DNA from: Vitellaria paradoxa
Lineage: Eukaryota; Streptophyta; Magnoliopsida; Ericales; Sapotaceae
Reading direction: 5' to 3'
Assembly: GCA_019916065.1 (NCBI GenBank)
Contig: CM034233.1
Span: 44,068,250-44,132,249, forward strand
DNA: 64,000 nucleotides
Below are positions 39,901 to 49,086 of the stretch, in pieces. Each line of letters starts with the position of its first letter. Within the stretch, counting starts at the first letter, position 1. The position numbers were made by a program, and so were the translations under genes. The notes beneath the pieces were generated by a model. It did no database searches and was not told the DNA's origin. It saw only the letters and a program-made list of their open reading frames with translations.

Positions 39901-42900
39901 CGGCTCGTCAAAGTAAAATCCCTTCAAAGACAAATGAGTGAAAGGAAACTTAATGATATCAATAAAATAGTGGTAACAGATGCTACACACAACTTGTAAG
40001 AAAAACTGTTCAATGGATGCAATAGCATCTTTGTTATACACTAAAAGTGAGGAGGACATATGCAACTGAATGATGTCACGAAAGAACAACTTGGACATAG
40101 ACTAAAGAACTTCCAACTGATGAGGTCACGAAATAAAACTTTTGAGATGCTTAAATAATATCTTTTGAAGAAGTAACTATCACCAATAATAAAGTTTGTA
40201 CAATCTCAACGGTCATTATTCATGATATCCTTAAATAAACTAACAAAATCAAGACAAGTAAAGCATGCAACTTGTGCTTGAAAGTTCTTCCCATAATATG
40301 GTAAATACGACAAAGATGTTGGCGGATCCAAATCAAGTACTGCAAACACATTTTTAGGATTTAGTGACTTGTTAGATCAAAGAAGGAATTAACTGTCAAA
40401 AGAGGAGAATCAATAATATAATCACAGGTATCAATACAAACCACAGGGATGCTAGGTTCAGGAGGTGGACGGTGCAAATCAATGGTTTATACAGAGCACA
40501 TTGACTTTAAAAAGCAAGACATTATAAAGTATGACAAATAACCTCGGGAGTGTCACTAGATGAAGTGGATGAGGAAGAGCCTTCCATAGAAGTAGAATAT
40601 GAAGCCTCAAAATGGTCATTTGGTGGATGAACGTACAGAGTCAGATGAAAAGAATGTGAGGTACTTGAAACTTGGAGAGGTATATACTGAATATTAGGAG
40701 AACCATTCTCTGACATATGCTCATGAGATTCAAATTCATAGTATTTTTCAATCTCTAAAGCTTTGGAGTAAGTTTTATTTAAGGTCTTATGAGTGTATCA
40801 TTTAACCTTCGCACGGATGCAAGGCCTTAGCCCATGGACAAATCTATTGATGGCACAACATTTGTTTGGAAAATCAGACCACTTCCTAAGAGTTATAAAT
40901 TGATCCAAATACTCATCTACAAAAGAATGCTTCTGTTTAAGGTGCATCAAGTGAGACCATGCCTCATCCCTAAAACTTTTAGGAACAAATTAATTACTCA
41001 AAATTTGTTTCATCATGGCCCTTAAGAGTAACAAGTCTATTACCTAGCCTATCATAGTATAACTTAACTATTTGCCAATACTCTCTAGCATAATTACAAG
41101 ATTGACCAGACGCATTCGTTGGTCGCTAGACAGGTTGTGATGTGAAAAATATATTCATTATCATCCACTCAAACAAGGAACTCATGAATAGGCTTGTTAA
41201 TGGAAAGGATTTACTCCAGATTCAATCTGGATCAGATTCAATAATATTAGACCAGATCCAATAAATTTGATTTGTGACTTAACGGATTTAGATCTATTGG
41301 ATCAATGATTAATGGATCCAGATTTGGATTGATCTGTCAGATTCGTTATTTTAAATGGCCTCATGAATACCTCAAAATGATGAATAGAGAAACTTATGGT
41401 ATTCACATTTCATGTAATACATGTCAATCAATATATATATTATAATTAATATTATGTTTAATATAAGGCCATGATGTGAAATGTTTTAAACTTTCATGTG
41501 GCTGGAAAGACAACAGAGACATGCGTATTTAGCAGCATGTAAAGTTGTATACTCTATGTTACTCACATTTGTATATACTAAGGTTTTTATATTGCATAAA
41601 AAAAAAATTTATATGGCAAGTACTTAGGTGAGCTTAATTACATGGTTCCCAAGAAATTAGCATGTGGCTGGGAACCATGTAGCATTTAGAGTGAAAGGAT
41701 TTGGAATTGTCAATGGTATAAAAGTGTTAATTAAAATGATTGTATAAACTAATTTTAACCCTAAGTCATATTTTTATAGAAATATATATATATATATATA
41801 TAATAGCAGCTACTGACATTGATAATATATATAGAATATATATTTTAAGAATAAAATATATATTTTTATTTTTATGAGATGGTTAAAAGAACATTTATTT
41901 CTCAAAACGAATCGAAATTGGTTCTTGCTAGATTGGACCTGCCATTTTGGAATCTAGATCAGATCTATTATTATTATTAGATTCGGATTGGATCTGGACT
42001 TGACGAATCTGATCTAGACCTGGCCCATTGATAGGCCTACTCATGAGGATCAGGAGTGCCACTAAAATATGGAGGATTTTTGACATAAGTTTGACAAATA
42101 GAATGAAGTCCTCTCTTATTACTCAAATATGATTGAGTTTCAAATTTTATGGTAAAAGGACACGAGCAATATATATATATATATATTTTTTCAAATATTG
42201 ATATTAAAGAAAACTGAAAAACAAGTGATAAAAATATAAAATCCTATTACGCTTAGAATAGGAATTACGAATCTAATAAATGGAACTCAACAAATAATAA
42301 GCAAGCAATTGGTGGTTATTATTATTATTTTTAATATATATAAAGATGGTCGATAGTTAACCAGTTCAAAGGAAGTAAGGTAAATGAAACAAATGGGTAA
42401 GATTTGAATTCAAATTTATGCGATTCACATTGCCATATGATATAAGTATCTATCAACATTAACAATGAGAGAATTCGTATCTTAATTCAAATCTTTACTC
42501 CACGCTATGTGAAGTGCTCACTTTTAAAACTATAAAATTCAATTGTTTTTTTTCAATTAGACACTTGGGTTCGCTGGAAGGTTGTTGTTGGAGCTTTCTT
42601 GGCAATAAACGGAGCTTCGTTGGAGTTTGTCAGAGGGAGGCAAATTTAGTGGTGGCTATGTTAGATCTATAAATAGGTAGTTGGTAGTTAGTAAAACAAC
42701 CTACTAAATAGGGAATGAGAGCTGTTAGGCTGTTATAACAGAAAAGGTAGTTATAAATCAGTGAGTTAGTTAAGAAATTGGGAGGAAAAAGTAGTTAGGA
42801 AAGCAGTTGGGGTTGTTAGTTGTGGCTTATAAATAAGGAGGAGGACCATTGTAAAAGGAGAGGAATTTTTTTTTTTTCAGTTCTACAGCTCAATAATTCT

Positions 42901-45900
42901 TTCCTAATCTGTCATCTTCTTCCCTAGCCATTACAATTGGTATCTGGCCTGCTGTTCTAAGGAAAACCATCATGGCTGAAGGAACTAAAGCAGCACAGGA
43001 AGCTAAGAAGTGGGAGGAAACCATTCGGATGCTGAAAGAGGGCAGTGAGAGGAATGCAAAGGAGATTGGAGAAATCAAGAAATTTCTTAGAGTGTTGGGA
43101 GATATCAAGGAGATGATTGTAGCCATAAGCATAAAGCATGAACAAATGGCAAGCCACGTGTATGGGAAGTCACAACAAGAAGGAAGTGGAAGTTCAAGAG
43201 GGCAACAACCAGAGTCATCGGAAAATGTTCAAGCTGAATTTCAAGGTCTGGGAGAATGCCCCTTAAGGTTGGAAAATCCCCATTCTTCTTTTCCCTTCTA
43301 TCAAAGAGTTGCGAAGATTGAATTTTCTCGATTCTATGGTGAAAATCCCAGCAGATGGCTGTATAAATGTGAGAGGTTTTTTGAGTATAATACAGTGAAT
43401 AATGGGGATAAAGTGAAGTTAGCAGCACTACACCTAGAAGGATCATCTTTGCAGTGGCTTCAATGGTTTGAAAAATGTCATCAGCGTATCACCTGGAAGT
43501 GGTTCATGCAAGGGTTGCTAGCAAGATTTGTCCCAAATTCTTATGAGGATGCGATGGGTGAATTAACTAAACTCAAACAAACCTCCACAGTTAAGGCCTA
43601 TCAAGAAAGACTTGAGGTATTAGCTAATCAAACTCAGAATTTGCCTAAGTCCTTCTTTGTCAGCTGTTTTATAAGTGGGCTCAAGGAGGAAATTAGATTA
43701 GGAGTCTTGATGTTCAAGCCAAATTCAATCACTAATGCCATAGGGTTGGCAAAATTACAAGAGTCCGGCATTGAAGCCATCTTGAAGTCAAAAATGGGGC
43801 TTAAACAAGCTGCAGGTATTGGAGATAAAACATATATGGGTAGTGGAGGCTAATACAAAAAAGAATTTGTCCAAGGAATTAGAAGAAAAAATGGCCAAAG
43901 GATTGTGTTTTAAATGTGAAGAAAGTTATACAAAAGGACACGTATGTAGCAAGAAACAATTATATGTCATGGAAGAGGAGGAAGAAGAACTAACACAAGA
44001 TGGGGAAGGAGGAGGAGAAAGATGAAGAACAAACCTCTAAAGAAGAGCCACAGATTTCTTTAAATGCAATCACTGGGTCAATCTCTTATAGAACAATGAG
44101 AGTAAAAGGGAATGTAAAGAAGAAGCTTATTATAATCTTGATCGACTCAGGAAGCACCCACAATTTTTTGAGTACTGAGGTGGCAAAGAGGACCAGCATT
44201 GAAGTTGAAGAAACTGATCCATTGCCAGTTGTTGTTGCTAATGGAACAAGGCTGCTAAACACAGCCATGTGCAGGAACTTCCAGTGGGAGATGCAGGGAA
44301 CTAAATTTCAGGCTGATGTAAGGATCCTACAGTTGAGGGGATGTGATATGGTATTGGGCATTCAATGGTTAGCAACGCTGGGACCAGTTAAGTGGGATTT
44401 CAGGAATCTTAGCATGGAATTCTCTCTCGGTGGGAGAAGACATCTGTTAAGAGGAGGAAGGAAGAAATGAAAGTAGTCAGCTCTGGAAGGATGAAGAAAT
44501 ACTTACAAAAGCAACCACAAGGAGTTATAGCTCAACTTTGTTCATTACAAGCAGCTGCCAGTAAAGAAGAGGAGGGCTGTACACAAGAAGTGGAAGCCAT
44601 ACTTTCAGAATTTACAGAGGTATTTCAAGTGCCAAAGGAATTACCCCCGAGCGGATCTCATGACCACTGCATCCCCCTCAAACCTGGAGCCGAACCTACA
44701 AATATATGACCCTACAGGTATCCCCATTTCCAAAAGGCTGAAATTGAAAAGCAAGTTAAGGAAATATTGCATTCTGGTATAATAAGATCTAGTATTAGGC
44801 CTTACTCCTCACCAGTCCTCTTGGTTAAGGAAAAAGATGGCACTTGGAGAATGTTTGTAGATTACCGAGCACTAAACAAGGCTACTGTTAAAGATAAGTT
44901 CCCAATACCTGTCATAGATGAACTGTTGGATGAATTGGGGGGAGCAAAATATTTTTCTAAGCTGGATCTGAGGTCTGGATACCATCAAATTAGAGTCCAC
45001 CCCTCTGATATTGAAAAAACTGCATTTAGAACTCATGAGGGACACTATGAGTTCTCTTAGTAATGCCATTTGGGCTTACTAATGCACCCTCTACATTCCA
45101 AAGCTTAATGAATGAAGTCTTTAGACCTTTCCTAAGGAGATTTATACTAGTATTCTTTGATGACATCCTTGTATATAGTCATTCTTGGGAAGAACATTTG
45201 CAGCACTTAAGGATTACTTTGGAGAGGTTGAAACAACAGCAGTTGTTTGCCAAGAGAACTAAGTGTGTGTTTGGGAAGACTGAGGTAGAATATTTGGGCC
45301 ATTTGGTGTCAGAGAAAGGAGTCACTGCAGAACCCACAAAGCTACAGGCTGTAAATTCTTGGCCCACGCCAGCCACTGTTAAGGAATTGAGGGGTTTCTT
45401 GGGACTAACAGGGTACTACAGAAGATTCATTTAGGATTATGGAAAAATTTGCACTCCTTTCCACTGTTTGCTCAAGAAGAACTCCTTTGAATGGACACTT
45501 GAAGCCACTGCAGCCTTCATGCTACTCAAGGAGAAAATGACTATAATACCAGTGCTTGCCTTGCCATATTTTAGCAAAGAGTTTGTGTTAGAATCAGATG
45601 CTTCAGGCATGGGATTAGGGGTTGTACTGATGCAAGAGGGCCATCCTATAGCCTATTGGAGCAAGGGACTTTCAACTAGAGATCAAGCCCTTTTTGCTTA
45701 TGAGAAAGAGCTAATGGCAGTGGTCTTAGCAGTCCTCAAATGGAGATGTTATCTCTTGGGCAGGCACTTTGTCATCAAAACTGATCATCAAAGCCTCAAG
45801 TATATCCTAGAACAAAGGATAGGAACTCCTTTTCAACAAAAATGGGTAACTAAACTTTTGGGTTTTGATTATTCTATAGCCTATAAAAGTGGCAAGGAAA

Positions 45901-48900
45901 ATCAAGCTGCAGATGCTTTATCAAGGAAGGAAGAACTAGCAGGTTCTGTAGATGCAGTAACAAGTCTGCATGCTTTGTCTTGTGTGTCTACTCAATGGAT
46001 GGAAAAATTGAAGCTCAGCTGGGAAGAAGATAGAGAGATCAAGCAATTAATCTTGGACATCCAGCAAGGGAAACCTCATACTGGTTATGCTTGGAAACAA
46101 GGGAAATTAACATATCATGACAAATTGGTGGTGGGAAAATCAGCCCTTAGAAGACAACTCATTAAGGAGCTCCACTCCTCGCCCCTAGGAGGACACTCCA
46201 GCGTAAGTAAAACAACAAAAAGGCTCCAACAGAATTTCTACTGGAAAGGGCTGCAACAGGAAGTGGCTGATTTCATTTTAGAATGTGATATCTGTCAAAG
46301 ATTCAAAGGGGAGAATGTGAAGTATTCAGGAAAGCTGCAGCCTCTAACCATTCCAAACAAAATTTGGAGTGACATTTCTATGGATTTCATCGATGGCTTA
46401 CCTAATTCCCATGGAAAAACTGTGATTTTTGTGGTAGTAGATAGATTGACAAAATATGGGCATTTCATGGCTTTAGCCCATCCTTATACAGCAAAAGAGG
46501 TGGCTAAGGTATTCTTCAATAATGTGTTCAAATTACATGGTCTTCCTTCCTCCATTGTCTCTGATCAGGATGCTGTGTTTACTTGCCATTTTTGGCATGA
46601 GTTATTCACTCTACAGGGTTGTAAGTTGTGCCTTAGCACTGCCTATCACCCACAATCTGATGGCCAGACCGAGATTCTAAACAAATGCTTGGAAAACTAC
46701 CTACGATGCATGACTGGTGACTATCCTAGGCAATGGGTTAAATGGATCACATTGGCTGAGTGGTGGTATAATACTACCTATCATTCAGCTATCAAAACAA
46801 TTCCCTATTTTGCTGTCTATGGACAAGAGCCCCCTAATCACACCTTCTACTTAAATAAGCCATCTGCAGTGGCTACAGTGGGAAGCTGGTTGCAGGAGAG
46901 AAGAGATATCATCAAACAATTGAGGGAAAATCTAAAGCAAGCGCAGCAGAGGATGAAGTACTACGCTGACAAGGGCAGATCTGAGAGGGAGTTCTTGATT
47001 GGAGATTGGGTCTATCTCAGGTTGCAGCCTTATATGCAAGCTTCAGTGGCCTTACCAAAGAATATGAAGCTGTCCTTTAGATTCTATGGACCCTACCAAG
47101 TAGTGGAGAAGATTGGTTCAATGGCCTAGAAATTGCAGCTACCAACAGGAGCTAGAATACATCCAGTGTTCCATGTTTCAATGTTAAAAAAGAAACTAGG
47201 TTCCTCAGTAACAGCTCATCCAAACCTGCCACCAGTAAACTCAGAAGGAACATTACAGTTGAAGCCCATGGCTGTGTTGTACAGGAGAAGTGTTAAGAAG
47301 GGAAAAAAAGAGGTGGAACAGTGGCTAATATAGTGGGAGAACTCTTTTCCAAAAGTTGCAGCTTGGATTGATTGTTCAGAAGTTTAGACCAAGTATCCTC
47401 ATTTCCAACCTTGAGGACAAGGCTGTTTTCAAGCGGCGGGGAATGTTGGATCTATAAATAGGTAGTTCGTAGTTAGTAAAACAACCTACTAAATAGGGAA
47501 TGAGAGCTGTTAGGTTGTTATAACAGAAAAAGTAGTTATAAATCAGTGAGTTAATTAAGAAATTGGAAAGGAAAAGTAGTTAGGAAAGCAGTTGGGGTTG
47601 TTAGCTGTGGTTTATAAATAAGGAGAAGACCATTGCAAAAGGAGAGGAATTTTTTTTTAGTTCTACAACTCAATAATTTTTTCCTAATCTATCATCTTCT
47701 TCCCTAGCCATTATAGGCTGACTGGGTACCACCAAAGTAAGGACGTGCTCATAATCGAGAGACACCGTAATTGCGAGTGGATCTAATGCGCGATGGAGTA
47801 GCAGATCATTGAGGCGCATCGAACAATGGGTGGTCGGGGTTCTATCAACAATGATCGTCCGCACAAAGTGAAGGCTCCAGTGGTGTTGATTGGTCCTGTT
47901 GGTGACTGGAAGAGGGCCTCGGTTGGTGGTGGTGGACTAGGTTGACCGGTTTTATGGCTTCTCTGACACCGATGGTTAGAGTTCTCGATTTTGATGATGT
48001 TTGCTGACGTTACGGAGGAGCTATGGGTGTGCGACTCTATTAGGGGAACTCATATGATGGGTTGTTGAACTTTGGTCTTGTTGATTGGAGGACGTCAATG
48101 TGGGATGTCAGTGTTTGGTTATTAGGGTTTTGTGGTTGAACAGTGACGAAAATCTGGTGGAGGGGTTATTGCGGAGGCTTGGATCTAGTTTTGGGTTGCC
48201 GTTGACTGGGGTGCTTGATCAGGTTGGTTGACAATCAGTGATGGAGGTTTTCAATGAACAGTGATTCAAATTTAAGGTTAGGTTGATACCAAATTGATGC
48301 AGGATAGATTAGATTAAAGCAAATAAATGGAAGAGATTAGGCTAAGAAGAAGAAGCAAGAAGAAGAGAGGGGGAGGAGAACAAGCCACACAGATTCAATT
48401 CAAATATATATATATTTTTCAATTCATCAAAGTCTGCATAACACTTGCAATTGGAGGCTTTATATAGGCATTGAAATCAATTATCTAAGGAAATTAAATC
48501 AAATAAAAATCAAATCTTAAAGGTAAGATAAAATCTAATCCTAATAATATGGAAATAGATTCCTAGTAAATTAAACTCTTAGATCTTTAATTTGTTTCAT
48601 GGGTTGGTTTTAGTGTAATGCTTGTGTTATCTGGTATAGGCATGCAAACGAACAATTAAATTCTTGATTGACTTCCTATTACTGTGATTCAATTAAAGGA
48701 TTTACATTATTCAGAAAGCATGACATTTTAGGCATGTTTCTGAATATATTAATGTTATCTGACGTGATTTGTTGGATTACTGGCAGCCTGCTGACATTTA
48801 TCTGATAGATGAACCAAGTGCTTATCTTGACTCTGAGCAGCGTATTGTTGCCTCTAAAGTTATAAAGAGATTCATCCTTCATGCAAAGAAGACTGCATTT

Positions 48901-49039
48901 GTTGTCGAGCATGATTTTATAATGGCTACTTATCTGGCAGATAGGGTCATTGTGTACGAGGGAAAGCCGTCGGTGGATTGTACTGCAAATGCGCCTCAGT
49001 CCCTGTTGACTGGGATGAATCTTTTCTTATCTGTAGGTC

Positions 49040-49086
<47 letters not shown>

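Larger units (their letters stand above)
42659..47715 (+). mobile_element. Reina-like Ty3/gypsy chromovirus, 5.06 kb
   Basis: LTRs 42659-42935 and 47444-47715, duplications GGCTA/GGCTG, TTGGTATC primer-binding start at 42938 and purine tract GCGGCGGGGAA before the 3' LTR. Coding order is gag, zinc knuckle, protease, RT, RNase H, integrase, chromodomain-like tail. Size and short LTRs suggest the Reina lineage (inference). About 15 substitutions between LTRs by eye (about 5%). Several stops and frame breaks mean it is inactive. Confidence 0.93.
39183..48599 (-). mobile_element. LTR retroelement relic, minus strand, host of two later insertions
   Basis: 5' LTR 48295-48599 and a truncated 3' LTR 39183-39342 share CAATTATCTAAGG...AAATCAAATAAAAATC...CTTTAATTTG. 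Primer-binding-like TTTGGTATCAACC (minus) is at 48282-48294; a purine-rich AAGCGGTGGAAAA precedes the 3' LTR. The interior at 39.85-41.1 kb is homologous, in opposite orientation, to that of the 18.1-24.8 kb element. A hAT element (41189-42039) and a chromovirus (42659-47715) are inserted into it. Confidence 0.75.

Noticed and set aside
42659..47715. Endogenous pararetrovirus
   Set aside because: LTRs, target duplications, integrase and Ty3/gypsy domain order are present; no movement or coat protein motifs.
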